Of a DNA stretch of 64,000 nt, positions 19,187 through 30,974 are shown in pieces. The notes beneath the pieces are model-generated. The model saw only the letters and a program-made list of their open reading frames with translations, had not been told where the DNA came from and did no database searches. Numbering within the stretch: position 1 is the first letter of the stretch; the number at the start of each line of letters is the position of its first letter. This DNA comes from Elephas maximus indicus (Eukaryota > Chordata > Mammalia > Proboscidea > Elephantidae): contig NW_026060237.1 in the NCBI RefSeq assembly GCF_024166365.1, forward strand, positions 2,046,001 to 2,110,000, given 5' to 3'. Made by a program: the position numbers and the translations under genes.

Positions 19187-21762
19187 AGGATACCTACAAG
19201 CCTTTTAACCTTTATCACCTCTCTAAACAAATATGCATGCTGAATACCTCCCACATCTGAGAATTATTAGTTCAATTTAATTGAGAAGTAGTTAGCGTAA
19301 GTGCTTCACATTCCTTACCCGAAGAAAAATTCCAAGAAACAAACTAGTAGAAGCAACCTGTCAGAAATCTGAAAGACAATCAAAATTTATGGCAATGAAG
19401 TAGCTGTTGAATAAAGAAAAGGTGACATCAGAAGGATGAGAAAGAGGACTTCCAGTGTGCAGGCAGCATTAATATAGTACACTCACAACCCCCTACAACA
19501 ATGAGAGAAAAAACAAGATTAATGAATTCGGCGATCTCAGAACTCTCTCCAAGGAAGGACTGGAGAACTAGCCTGACTACCAAAATAGGAGAGAGTGGTA
19601 GCAAGACAGTGGGAAGGATATTTGCAGAACTTCCATGCTGTACTTACCAATCCAGCTAGTATGGCCATTTTAAGAAGGCTGTTGGTGGCATCTCCAAATG
19701 AAACAATACCCAGGGCAGGAACAAAATGGAAGAATCAGACTGAAACCTAGATACTGAATAAACAGACATGGAAAGGTTTAACAAGATGGGAAAGGCATAC
19801 ACTGCAGTTGGCCAGACCTGACAGAGAGTAGTGCTTGAATGCAGCATAGAAATGAGTTCCAGGAACTCCAGGAAAGAGCAGACAGAGTAAAGTGGTGTGG
19901 AATGGCCTGGGTAAAGTACATGAGCAGATTGCAGGAATGGCAGAGAGCGTATCCGTAAGGAGGGACGCAGGATAGGAGCAACAATGAGGGTGTGTGCTCC
20001 AAAATGTGAGGTGAAGGTGTTGGTAGGAGAGTCCAGGATTAGTACTTGGGACCACTTACCAGCAGTAGGACAGCAACTCTTCAGAAAAATCCTAGTATCC
20101 TGTTACCTACTACCATAGAAGTGAATCAAGGTCCTTGGTCCCAGAGTTGCAAGTTTTCCCTACCATTCTCCAGCATTGCCTCCTCTTAGACCATGCCTCT
20201 ATCACATGCAATGCAGCCCAATGATCCAGGGACCTGCCACTGGCAGCAATGGCCTGCCAGCCAGTAGTACTGATTCACATGGTAGGGACCCACAACAAGC
20301 TACCTTTTGAAGGGCACTGTCCCCATCACCACGCGGCCGGTGGTGCAAAGGGTCTCTAGCTCTATGCTGCAACCCTTCTGTGGGAGCCTGAACCAATTCA
20401 CTTCACACACCTGTGACAGAATGCCACACCCAGTCAACTGGCATTTCCAGTCCCTTTAGCAAGCCTCTTGAGCATAATGTCAGGAGAAACTCCACCCTTA
20501 CCACTTCCAGTACAACAGAAAATCCAGAAAACTCCAGACACATCTGATACCTTTCCTAGGATGTAGCATAGACCAGAGTATGTTGACGGTTTTCCCTGAC
20601 ATAGAGATAACTGGTGACATGGCCTCACATCTCCCTAGAACAGATGCAGGAAATGTGCCATACCAGCTGTGATATAGAAAAACAAATACCACTACCACTG
20701 GCCTTCTGGCACAACAGAGAAAGACTAGGAAACACCTACAGTAACTTGACAGCTCACCAAGAACAAAAAGAAAGATGGAAGATTAGAACTGTCAGCCCAA
20801 AAAACAAAGAGGTAAGGTTGACAAAGTTTCGGCCAAGACATCTGAGCAACCTGTCTTGGGACAGTATGGCTGAGTGACCACGGCTGGGATGAAAGTTTCT
20901 TTGAACCACCAAAGGAAACGATGAGGAAGAAGAGCAACCTAAAGAAAAGGGGAAGAAGCCACTGTCCTGGTCTATTAATCAAACAAATGAAATATTAAGT
21001 AAATCATTAAATCTTAATATCTGAAAAACAAGTCAGTTAGAAAGCATATGGGGAGACAGGAAACCATAGCTCATACAATGAACAAAATAAGAGGAAATAA
21101 ATTGTCCCTGAGAAAGATCATATAATGGAAATACTCAACAAGGATTTTTATTGTTAGTATTATGTATGTTCAAAGAGATAATGAAAAGTACAGAAAAAGA
21201 TCTAAAAGAAATCAGAAAACAGTACAAAAAAAAAGAACTTTAATAGGACAAAAGTGAAAAAAGTAATCTATATATAGAAATACTAGAGCTCAATAATAAA
21301 AGAGATGATCTGCAAAATGGAAGGACACAAAAGTAGAATTGAAATAACAGAGACTTCCAGTGAACATAAAGACAGAACATTGAGAAAGGTTAGTCTGAAG
21401 AGCAACAGGAAAAAAAAAAGGAATGAAGGAAAACGAACAATGCCTAAGACAGCTGTGAGAGACCATCAAGAAAAATAACTTATGCATTATGAGGGCGCCA
21501 GGCGGAGATGAGAGTGAGAGGGCCAGAAAGAAATTTTGAAGAAATAATGGCAGAATACTTCCCAAACATCACAAAGAAAGGAAATATAATCTCCAAGAAG
21601 CTCAGTGATCTACACGTAAGATAAAACCTGAAAGAAATTCACCAAGGCATTTCATAGTGAAACTCCTGAGAACCAAGAACAAAGAGAAAATTTGGAGAGA
21701 ATGAGAAAAGAGAACTGTTATATACAAGTTGTCCCAAGTAAGTCCTGACTTATCTTCATAAG

Positions 21763-21908
21763 GGACCCTGATGGCACAGTGGTTCACTGTCCAAAAGTTG
21801 GCAGTTGAGGTCTACCGTTTGCTCCTTAGGATCCCTGTGGGACAGTTCTACTCTGTCCTGTAGGGTCACTATGAGTCTAAATTGACTCAGTGGCAATTGG
21901 TTTTGGTT
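21763..21908 (+). repeat. AfroSINE in L1 (shared with duplicate)
   Basis: AAGGGACCCTGATGGCACAG head, CTACTCTGTCCTGTAGGGTC body and CAGTGGCAATTGGTTTTGG tail. The orthologous insertion is at 59321-59472. Confidence 0.92.
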
Positions 21909-23055
21909 ATATCTTCAGAAACCACAGAAGCAAGAAAGTAATGGATGACATATTTAAAGTGCAGAAAGAGAAAAAAAGTGGCAAGAATAATACACACAGC
22001 AAAAATATTCCGAAACAAGGGAGAAATTAAGACATTCTCAGATAAGCAAAAATTAAGGGAATTTGTTAGTACCAGATCAGCCCTACAAGAAGTACTAAAA
22101 GGACTCTTCCACAAAGAAAGGTAGTGGCACTAAAGAGAACCTGAAGGGGTACCTGCACAAAAGCATTGTCAGTATAAACATGACACCTATGACACTTTTG
22201 GATGGCAAATACTTAACTAAGGCAAAGTTATATGCAGAAAATAGGAGCTAAATACATACAACAATAAAATAATTTACATTCGTATTACAGGAAAATGAAG
22301 AGACTAAAACGTAATTGATAATAGCACCTAAAGAACAGGGAGGATGAGTGTCAACATAGAATTTTTTTATGTTAAGGAAGTCAAGGTATTATCTAGATAT
22401 ATCAGTTTGTTATAAATGTGAGGTGTTAGATACAAATCTCATGGAAAGCAAAAAAAGTAAATAAAAAGAAATCATTCCTGAAAATAAATAGTAAAGCAAA
22501 CAAAATGTCTCAGCACTCACAGGAAAATAATAAATAAGATGAAGAAAAACTCATGTTTGTAAAGAATTCAGCACTGAAGGTAAAGAACAAAGAAGCCATA
22601 CATTTCACCAAAATTAAAACGAGAAAAAAGTACAACAAAATGTCAGAAGTAAATCCAGCCATACTGATAATCACCATAAATATAAATAAATACTCCTATC
22701 AAGAGGTAGAGAGCAGCCGAATGGACTGAAAAAATAGAAAACACACACACACAAAAGAAGAAGATAAAAAAAAAAAGCATGATACGTGTATATGCTCTCT
22801 ACACGTTAGGAACAAGGACATACATAGTTTAAAAGCTAAAACATGAAAAAAAAGTAAATGCAAATAGCAACCGAAACAAAACACGTGATAATATCTGAAA
22901 AATTAGACATTAAATTAATATAAAAGATAAAAGAACAACTATGTCGATTCAAGAAGACATAACAATTACAAATACGCATCTAACATCAGAACCTCAAAAT
23001 ATATAAAGCAATCTCTGACAGAATTGAACAGAGAATGGAAAGTTGTGCAATAATA

Positions 23056-23250
23056 GTTGTTGCTTTGTGCAGCTGAATCAATCCAAGCTCCTAACTATGC
23101 TACAGGGCAGAGTAGAACTGCCCCATAGATTTTCCTAGGCTAAATTTTTAAGAGAATAAAATAGGTAGTCTTTTTTCTTGTAGAGCTGTTGGGTATGTTT
23201 GAACTGCCAACGTTTTGGTTAGCAACCAAGCTCTTAATGATTGTGCTATC
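23056..23250 (-). repeat. AfroSINE in L1 (shared with duplicate)
   Basis: Antisense: CAGGGCAGAGTAGAACTGCC, GTTTGAACTGCCAACG and TTTTGGTTAGCAACC. Inserted after GTGCAATAATAG of the L1 endonuclease region, which resumes at AGTAGGAAACTTTAATAC. The counterpart is at 60620-60812. Confidence 0.9.
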
Positions 23251-25305
23251 AATGTATGAAAAGTTACAATAGTAGGAAACTTTAATACACCATTTTCTGT
23301 TATGAAAGGAACTAGAAAGCAGATCAATAAGGAAACAGAAGACTTAAATATCACTATTAAACAATTGGACCTAACAGGCATTTATGGAACACTCTACCCC
23401 ACAGCAGCTCTACATACATTCTTCTCCAATGAACTAAGATTATTCTCCAATATAGACAATATTTTAGTGCTCAAAGCAAACTGTAATAAACATAAAGAGA
23501 CTGAAACCATACAAAGCATCTTTTGAGACAATAACAGAATCAATTTAGAAACCAAAACTAGGAAGTAAAGGGACTTGTTAATTAAGGAAATTAGTGACAC
23601 CCTACTAAAGATACAAAGGATTATAGAAGAAAAGCCGAGAGATATTAAAAAAAATAGAATTAAATAAGAATGAAGATACACTATACCGAAATCTATACGA
23701 CATAGTGAACGAATTCCTGAGGGAAATTATTAGCACTGAGTGATTACATTAAGAATGAATGAGAATCCCAAATCGATGGTTTAACTCTCCACCATGAAGA
23801 AATAGAAATGGAACAGCAAAAAATACCAAACTATCAGAAAAAAAATAATAAACATCCTCGGAGAAATAAATGATCTTGAAAATAGGAAAAGAATGGAAAG
23901 AATCAACAAAACCAGAAGTTGGTTCTTTAAAAGAATCTATAAAATAGACAATCCACTGCCTAAACTGACAAAAAAAAAAAAAAGTGAAAATGTAAATAAC
24001 CAAAATAAAAACTGAAGTTAAAGACATTACAACAGACAAATGAAAAGAAACATAAGAGAATGCTATGGAAAGCCACATTTCAACAAACTGGAATGCTTAG
24101 ATGAAATGCACATACACCTAGAACATAACCTACTACTACTAATACGCATATACACACAAATAAAAAAAATCCGCTAACCCAAAAGAAAAGAGGAGATTGA
24201 ATCAGTCATCAAACACCTCCCTCTCCACTAACTAGAAAAAGAAAAAAAGCAGATGACCAGATGGCCTCACTGGAGAATATAGCAAACATTCAGAGAAGAA
24301 ATGACATCGATCGTACTCAAAGTCTTCCAAAATATAGGACAGAAAGGAATGTTTCTTCACTCATTCTATTAAGCCAGCATGACTGTGATACCAAAGCCAA
24401 ACAAAGACATCACAAGAAAAGAACACTACAAACTAATATCCCTCATAAATATAGACTTAAAAACTCTCAACAAAATTTTAGCAAACAGAATCCAATAGCA
24501 CATTCAACAAAAAATTACACCACGATCAAATTGTATTTATTCCAGGAATCCAAGGCTGGTTCAACACTCAGCATCAATCAATGTAACATACCACATTAAG
24601 AAAAAGAAACATCATATGATCATCTTAATATATGTGGAAATTTATTTTAATAAAACCCTACACCATTTCCTTATTAAAACTTTTGACAAAATAGAAATAG
24701 AGGGGAAATCTCTAAATGTGATTAAGGGCATCTATCAAAAACCAAGTGACAATATCAAAGTCAATAAAGAAAGACCAAAGCCTTCCCTTTGTAAGCAGAA
24801 TGAGACAAGCATGGCCACTGTCACAACTTATATTCAATATTGTTCTGGAAGTCGTGGTGAGCACAGTAAGAATAAAGAAAAAAAGGAAGGGAGGGAGGGA
24901 GGAAATAAAGACAGAAAAAATGTATCCAAAATAGAAAAGAAGACATAAAACTATATGGAAATGACATGATAACATGCATATAAAACCCTGAAGGTTTCAC
25001 AACAAATTTGCTAGAACACGTAGAAAAATAAAGCAAGGTGGCGGGCTACAAGGTCAACACACCAATCACTTGGGTTTTCTGTACTGCAACAATAAGAGAT
25101 CAGAAAAGGAAATCAAGTAAGCAGTATCACTTGCAATGTTGTTGTTAGATGCTTAGAGTTGTTCTGATTCATACAGACCCTACAAACACTGCCTGGGCCT
25201 ATGTTACCCTCACAATTGTTGTTATGCTTGAGCCCACTGTTGTAACAACTGTGTCAACCAGTCTTGTTGAGGGTATTCCTCTTTTTAGCTGACCATCTAC
25301 TTTAC

Positions 25306-25489
25306 AGGTCTGTGAAAAAGAGGAAGGCCCCCAAAAAGACAGACACAGTGGCTCCAACAATGGGCTTAAGCATAACAACAATTGTAAGAATGGCACAGGT
25401 CCAGGCAGGATCAGGCAGTGTTTTGTTCTGTTTCATATAGTGTCACTATGAGTTGGAACTGACTAGATGGCACCTAACAACAACAACAA
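25306..25489 (+). mobile_element. 5'-truncated RTE tail inserted in RTE, perfect 9-bp target duplication
   Basis: Sense 3' end of RTE: AGGTCTGTGAAAAAGAGG, GGCTTAAGCATAACAACAAT and GGCACCTAACAACAACAAC. The flanks are CTACTTTAC at 25297-25305 and 25490-25498. The same insertion with the same flanks is in the second copy (62878-63062). Confidence 0.92.
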
Positions 25490-26960
25490 CTACTTTACCA
25501 AATATGATGTCCTTCTTCAAGGACTGGTCCCTCCATAACATATCCTAAGTACATGAGGTGAAGTCTCACCATCCTTGCCTCTAAGGAGCATTCTCTCTGT
25601 GTTTTACTTCTTCCAATAGGTTTGTTCCTTCTAGCGGTCCACAGTATATTCCATATTTTTTGCCAACACCATAATTCAAATGCATCAGTTCAGTCTTCTT
25701 TATTCTTTGTCCAGCTTTCACATGTACCTGAGGCAATTGAAAAAACCATGGCTTGGGTCATGTGCACCTTAGACCTTACAGTGACATATTTGCTCATTTA
25801 TACTTTAGGGAGGTCTTTTGCAGCAGATTTGCCCACTGCAACAGTTCTTTTGATTTCTTGACAGCTGCTTCCAAGGATATCGATTGTGGATGCAAGTAAA
25901 ATGAAATCCTTGACAAATTCAATCTTTTATCATGACATTGCTTACTGGTCTGCTTGTGAGGGTTTCTGTTTTTTTCTAAATTGAACTGTAATCCATATTG
26001 AAGGCTGTAGTCTTTGACGTTATGAGTAAGTGTTTCAAGTGCTCTTCACTTTCAGCCAGCAAAGTTGTGTTGTCTGCATATTGTTAGTAGTTAATGAGTC
26101 TTCCTCAAATCCTGATGCCCCTTTCTTCATGTACAGTCCAGCTTCATGGATTTTTTGTTCAACATGTGGATTGAATAAGTGTGGTAAAAGCATACAACCC
26201 TAAGGCATCTTCCTGATTTAAAACTGTGCAATATCCCCTCATTCTGTTGGAATGACTGCATCTTGGTGTATGTAGGTTCCTCACCAAAACAGTTAAGTGT
26301 TGTGGAATACCCATTCTTTGTAATGTTATTCATAATTTGTTATGATCCACACAGTTGAATGTCTTTGCACAATCAATAAAATACAAGTAGACATATTTTA
26401 GGTATTCTCTGCTTTCGGCCAGGATCCATCTGACATCAGCAGTGATATCCCTCATTCCGTGTCCTCTTCTGTCTCCAGCTTGAATTTCTGGCAGTACCTT
26501 GTCAATGTACTACTGCATTTAGTTTCAAATGATCTTCAGCAAAATTTTACTTGTGTGTGATAATAATGGTATTATTTGATAATTTCTGCATTCTGTTCGA
26601 TCACCTTTCTCTGGGATGGGCACTAATATCAATTTCTTCCAGTTGTTTGGCCTGGTTACTATCTTCCAAGTTCTTGGCATAGATGAAGGAGTACGTCCAG
26701 CTCTGGGTCCATTTGTAGAAACATCTCTCTTGATATTCTGTCTATTCCTGTTGCCTTTTTTTTTTTAACCAATGCCTTCATTGAAGCCTGGACTTCTTCC
26801 TTCAACAGCTTCAGTTTTTGATCGTATGGTACTTCCTGAAATGGTTGGGTGTCAACAAATTCTTTTTGCTACAATGACTCTGTGTACTCCTTCCATCTTC
26901 TTTTTGTGCTCCTTCTGCTGTTTAAAGTTTTCCCCATAGAATGTTTCAAAATTGCAACTT

Positions 26961-27814
26961 GTTGTTAGGCACATCGAGTCAATACTGACTCATAGATACC
27001 TTACGTATGATAGAATAAAACATTTGTCAATTCTGTGCCATCCTCACAATTGTTGCTATGCTTGTGCCCATTCTTGCAGCCACTGAGTCAATCCATTTCA
27101 TTGAGGGTCTTCCTCTTTTTCATTGACCCTCCACTTTACCAAGCATGATGGCCTTCTGCAGGGACTGATCCCTCCTGATAATATGTCCAAAGTATGTGAG
27201 ACATAGCCTTGTCATCCTTGTTTCTAAGGAGTATTCTGGTTGTAATTCTTCCAAGACAGATGTGTTCATTCTTTTGACAGTCACGGTATAATCAATATTC
27301 TTCTACAACACCACAATTCAAAGGCATCGATTCTTCTTCTGTCTTCCCTATTGTCCAGCTTTCAAATACATATGAGGTGATTGGAAACACGATGGCTTGG
27401 GTCACATGCACCTTAGTCCTCAAGGCAAGTCACCACTTTAAAGAGGTTTTTTTTTTTTTGCAGCAGATTTGTCCAATGAAATGTACCTTTTGATTTCTTG
27501 ACTGCTGCTTCCATGGGTGTTCATTGTGGACCCACGTAAAATGAAATCCTTGACAACTTCGAACTTTCCTCCATTCATCGTCATGTTGCTTATTTGTCCA
27601 GTTGTGAAGATATTTGTTTTCCTTTTGTTGAGGTGTAATGCGTACTAAAGGATGTGGTCTTTGATCTTAATACGTGCTTCAAGTCCTCTTCACTTTCAAC
27701 AAACAAGGTTATGCCACCTGCATAACGTATGTTGTTAATATTTTTTCCTCCAATCATGATGTCCACTCCTTCTTCATATAATCCAGCTTCTCAAATTATT
27801 TGCTTAGTATATGT
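26961..27814 (-). mobile_element. RTE 3' end inserted in RTE, perfect 10-bp target duplication
   Basis: Starts GTTGTTAGGCACATCGAGTC and runs to the complement of the RT motif C region. Flanks ATTGCAACTT at 26951-26960 and 27815-27824 are identical. The outer RTE text continues across. Inside: ACTTTACCAAGCATGATGG, CTTTTGACAGTCACGG and CCAGCTTCTCAAATTATTTG. Confidence 0.93.
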
Positions 27815-28272
27815 ATTGCAACTTAAGACTTGCATTTTCTCTTCAGTTCTTTCAGCTTGAGAAATGCTGAGTATGTTCTTTCCTTTTGGTTTTTATACTC
27901 TAGGTCTTTGCACCCCCACGTTTCTGACAGTTTGTCCTACTGTGGGGGCTCGCGTGCTGCTGTGATGGTGGAAGCTATGCCACCGGTATTCAGATACCAG
28001 CAGGGTCACCCATGAAGGACAGGTTTCAGCTGAGCTTCCAGACTAAGACAGACTAGGAAGAAGGACCCAGAAGTCTACTTCTGAAAAACATTATCCAGTG
28101 AAAATCTTACGAATAGCAGTGGAACATTGTCTGATATAGTGCTGGAAGATGAGCCCCCCAGGTTGGAAGGCACTCAAAAGATGACTGGGGAAGAGCTGCC
28201 TCCTCAAAGTAGAGTCGACCTTAATGACATGGATGGAGTAAAACTTTCGGAACCTTCGTTTGCTGATGTGGC

Positions 28273-28803
28273 ATGACTCAAAATGAGAAGAAACAGCTGG
28301 AAACATCCATTAATAATCAGAACCTGGAATGTACGAAGTATGAATCTAAGAAAATTGGAATCGTCGAGAATGAAATGGAACACATAAACATTGATATCTT
28401 AGGCATTGATGAGCTGAAATGGACTGGTTTTGGCCATTTTGAATCAGACAATCATATAGTCTACTATGTTGGGAATGACAACTTGAAGAGGAATGGTGTT
28501 GCATTCATCGTCAAAAAGAACATTTCAAGATCTATCCCGATGTACAACTCTGTCAGTGGTAGGGTAGTAACCATACACCTACAAGGTAGATCAGTTAATA
28601 TGACTATTGTTCAAATTTACACTAGGGCCAAAGTTGAAGAAACAGAAGATTTTTATCAGCTGCTACAGTCTGAAATTGATCGAACATGCAATCAAAATGC
28701 ATTGATAATTAATGATGATTGGAACATGAAAGTTGGAAACAAAGAGGAAGGATCAGTAGTTGGAAAATATGGCCTTGGTGATAGAAGCAATGCCAGAGAT
28801 TGA
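28273..28803 (+). pseudogene. RTE AP-endonuclease domain, decayed
   Basis: A 176-codon frame. Residues 1 to about 32 are out of frame: the conserved Thr-Trp-Asn-Val-Arg block of the endonuclease is at 28322-28339 in another frame, and a one-base loss near 28365 restores the main frame. Visible afterwards: Glu-Leu-Lys-Trp-Thr-Gly near residues 53-58 with the metal-binding Glu, Arg-Asn-Gly-Val-Ala-Phe near 76-81, and Asn-Asp-Asp-Trp-Asn near 147-151, where relatives have Gly-Asp-Trp-Asn. The usual Tyr-Ala-Pro-Thr block is shortened to Tyr-Thr-Arg near 114-116 by an in-frame loss. The stop at 28801-28803 (TGA) precedes text that continues in frame, as expected from CpG decay of an Arg codon. Not functional. 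Confidence 0.85.
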
Positions 28804-29750
28804 ATGATAGAATTTCGCAAGACTAAAGACTTCTTCATTGCAAATACCTTCTTTCACCAACATAAACGGCGACTATACACATGGACCTTGCCAGATGGAA
28901 GGAACAGAAATCAAATTGTCTACATCTGTGGAAAGAGACGGTGGAAAAGCTCATATCACCCATCAGAACAAGGCCAGGGGCCGACTGTGTAACAGACCAG
29001 CAATGGCTCATATGCAAGTTCAAGCTGAAGTGGAAGAAAATCAGAACAATCCGTCAGAGCCAAGATGTGAACTTGAGTGTGTTCCACCTGAATTTGGAGA
29101 CCATCTGAAGAATAGATTTGACCCATTGAACTCTAGTTACAGAAGACCAGGCGAGTTGTGGAACGACATCAAGGACATCATCCATGAAGAAAGCAAGAGG
29201 TCACTGAAAAGACAGGAAGAAAGAAAAGACCGAGATGGATGTCAGAGGAGACTCTGAAAGTTGCTCTTGAGCATTGAGCAGCTAAAGCAAAAGGAAGAAT
29301 TGATACAGTAAAAGAACTGAACAGAAGATTTCCAAGGGTGTCTCGAGAAGACAAAGTAAAATATTATAATGACATGTACAAAGAGCTGGAGATGGAAAAC
29401 CAAAAGGGAAGAACATGCTCAGCATTTCTCAAGCTGAAAGGGCAGAAGAAAAAATTCAAACCTTGAGTTGCAATAGTCAAGGATTCCATGGGGAAAATGT
29501 TAAATGACGCAGGAAGCATCAAAAGAAGATGGAAGGAATACACAGGATCATCATACCAAAAAGAATTAGTCGATGTTCAGCCATTTCAAGACATGGCACA
29601 TGATCAGGAACTGATGGTACTGAAGGAAGAAGTCCAACTGCTCTGATGACACTGGTGAAGAATAAGGCTCCAGAAATTGATGGAATATCAACTGAGATGT
29701 TTCAACAAGCAGATACATCACTGGAGGTGCTCACTCATCTATGCTAAGAA

Positions 29751-30610
29751 ATGTGGAAGACAGCTTCCTGGCCAACTGACTTGAAGAGATCCACATTTAT
29801 GCCTATTCCCAAGAAAGGCTATCCAACTGAATGTGGAAATTATAGAACAATATCATTAATATCACACGCAAGCAAAATTTTGCTGAAGATCATCGACAGG
29901 GAACTGCCAGAATTTCAGGCCGGTTTCAGGAGAACACTTGGAACCAGGGATATCATTGCTGATGTCAGGTGGATCCCGGCTGAAAGGAGAAAATACCAGA
30001 AGGATGATTACCTGTGTTTTATTGACTATGCAAAGGCATTTGACTGTGTGGATCTTAACAAACTATGGACAACACTGCAAAGAATGGTAATTCCAGAATA
30101 CTTGTGCTCAGGAGGAGCTTTTACATATATCAAGAGGCGATTGTTCAGACAGAACAAGGGGATACTGGTTGGTTTGATATCAGGAAAGATGTGCGACAGG
30201 GTTGTATGCTTTCACCATACCTATTTAATCTGTATGGTGAGCAGATATTACGAGAAGCTGTACCATATGAAGAAGAACGGGGCATCAGGATTGCAGGAAG
30301 ACTCATTAACAACCTGCATTATGCAAACGACTCAACCTTGCTTGCTGAAAGTGAAGAGGACTTGAAGCACTTACGAATAAAAATCAAAAACCACAGCCTT
30401 CACTGTGGATTGCACCTCAATATAAAGAAAACAAAAATCCTCACAACTGGACCATTGAGCAACAACATGATAAATGGAGAAAAGACTGAAGTTGTCAAGG
30501 ATTTCACTTTACTTGGATCCACGATCCACAGCCATGGAAGCAGCAGTCAAGAAATCAAAAGATGCATTGCATTGGGTAAATCTGCTGCAAAGGACCTCAT
30601 CAAGTGTTGA
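29751..30610 (+). pseudogene. RTE reverse transcriptase domain, decayed (two overlapping frames)
   Basis: Frame one (29751-30365) carries the fingers, PIPKKG then NYRTISLISHASK, and palm motif A as CFIDYAKAFDCVD (near residues 87-99). A shift near 30100 moves the domain into frame two (30065-30610), which has VRQGCMLSPYLFNLY (motif B region) and motif C as Tyr-Ala-Asn-Asp. In active reverse transcriptases motif C is Tyr-Ala-Asp-Asp, so a catalytic aspartate is lost here. The palm continues to Leu-Gly-Ser-Thr (thumb) before stopping next to the L1 junction. Related copies at 35927-37441 and 42894-44247 confirm the identity. Confidence 0.88.
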
Positions 30611-30974
30611 AGAGCAAAGTCGTCACCCTGAAGACAACCCAATCAAGAAGTGGGCAAAGGATATGAACACACACTTCACTAAAGAAGATATTCAGGCAGC
30701 TAACAGATACATGAGAAAATGCTCTCGATCATTAGCCATTAAAGAAATGCAAATTAAAACTATGATGAGATTCCGTCTCACTCCAACAAGGCTGGCATTA
30801 ATCCAAAAAACACAAAATAAATGTTGGAGAGGCTGCGGAGAGATTGGAACACTTATACACTGCTGGTGGGAATGTCAAATGGTACAACCACTTTGGAAAT
30901 CTATCTGGTGTTATCTCAAACAGTTAGAAATAGAACTACCATACAACCCAGAAATCCCACTCCTTGGAATATAA
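30474..30974 (+). pseudogene. Chimeric open frame: RTE (off-frame) fused to L1 ORF2 C-terminus
   Basis: A 166-codon uninterrupted frame. Codons 1-54 read RTE DNA in a non-RTE frame. From residue 55 (Asn-Pro-Ile-Lys-Lys-Trp) it is in frame with the L1 ORF2 C-terminal domain, including AANRYMRKCSRSLAIKEMQI and the Cys-rich motif [18 protein letters not shown] near residues 118-135. Known L1 ORF2 proteins end with such a Cys-rich segment. The frame arose by the junction at about 30635 and is probably not expressed. Confidence 0.8.

Larger units (their letters stand above)
19187..25137 (+). mobile_element. Old L1 LINE (L1M-like), about 6 kb, decayed
   Basis: The order of L1 landmarks is sense. 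A leader occupies about 19187-20970. An ORF1-like part follows (TTCTCAGATAAGCAAAAATT and GCCCTACAAGAAGTACTAAA near 22030-22100). The ORF2 endonuclease region has TCAAGAAGACATAACAATTA near 22948 and ATTAGCAAAC-type RT words near 24470 (CTCAACAAAATTTTAGCAAA), then TCCAGGAATCCAAGGCTGG at 24540. All frames are broken; the longest sense pieces are 24261-24599 and 24616-24948. It carries AfroSINEs at 21763 and 23056. Both the L1 and the SINEs recur in the second copy. Long antisense frames here are artefacts of A-rich sense sequence. Confidence 0.8.
18448..26412 (+). repeat. Large direct duplication, copy 1, right arm
   Basis: Matches 55975-64000 in the same orientation, with the same internal order (RTE fragment, L1, RTE fragment) and the same nested insertions (SINEs at 21763 and 23056, RTE tail at 25306). 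For example the frames 19656-19847 and 57186-57377 differ at only a few residues. The homology runs to the window end at 64000. Confidence 0.9.
25138..27914 (-). mobile_element. RTE LINE, antisense, outer element of a nest
   Basis: 3' tail at 25138 (GTTGTTGTTAGATGCTTAG), RT region 26330-26800, linker region to 26960, then after the nested element it resumes at 27815 with the complement of the Gln-Lys-Gly-Arg-rich linker region (CATTTTCTCTTCAGTTCTTT) to 27914. Hosts two RTE insertions (25306-25489 and 26961-27814), each with a perfect target duplication. Heavily mutated; no usable frame. Confidence 0.85.
27915..30634 (+). mobile_element. RTE LINE, nearly complete 5' part, 3' end replaced by L1
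   Basis: The leader begins near CGTTTCTGACAGTTTGTCC, followed by an untranslated stretch with ACCAGCAGGGTCACCCATG and CTCCTCAAAGTAGAGTCG. The single open frame of RTE elements (AP endonuclease then reverse transcriptase) follows from about 28275, broken by stops and shifts. It stops abruptly at about 30634 in the RTE thumb/C-terminal region, where L1 ORF2 sequence takes over. This is the only copy in the window that retains both leader and endonuclease. The element family is known from elephant as RTE1-type and is thought to supply the machinery for AfroSINEs. Confidence 0.88.

Noticed and set aside
19656..19847. 63-codon frame conserved in both copies (also 57186-57377), suggesting a gene
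   Set aside because: Conservation follows from the recent duplication of the whole region; the frame is antisense within an L1 leader and has no domain.
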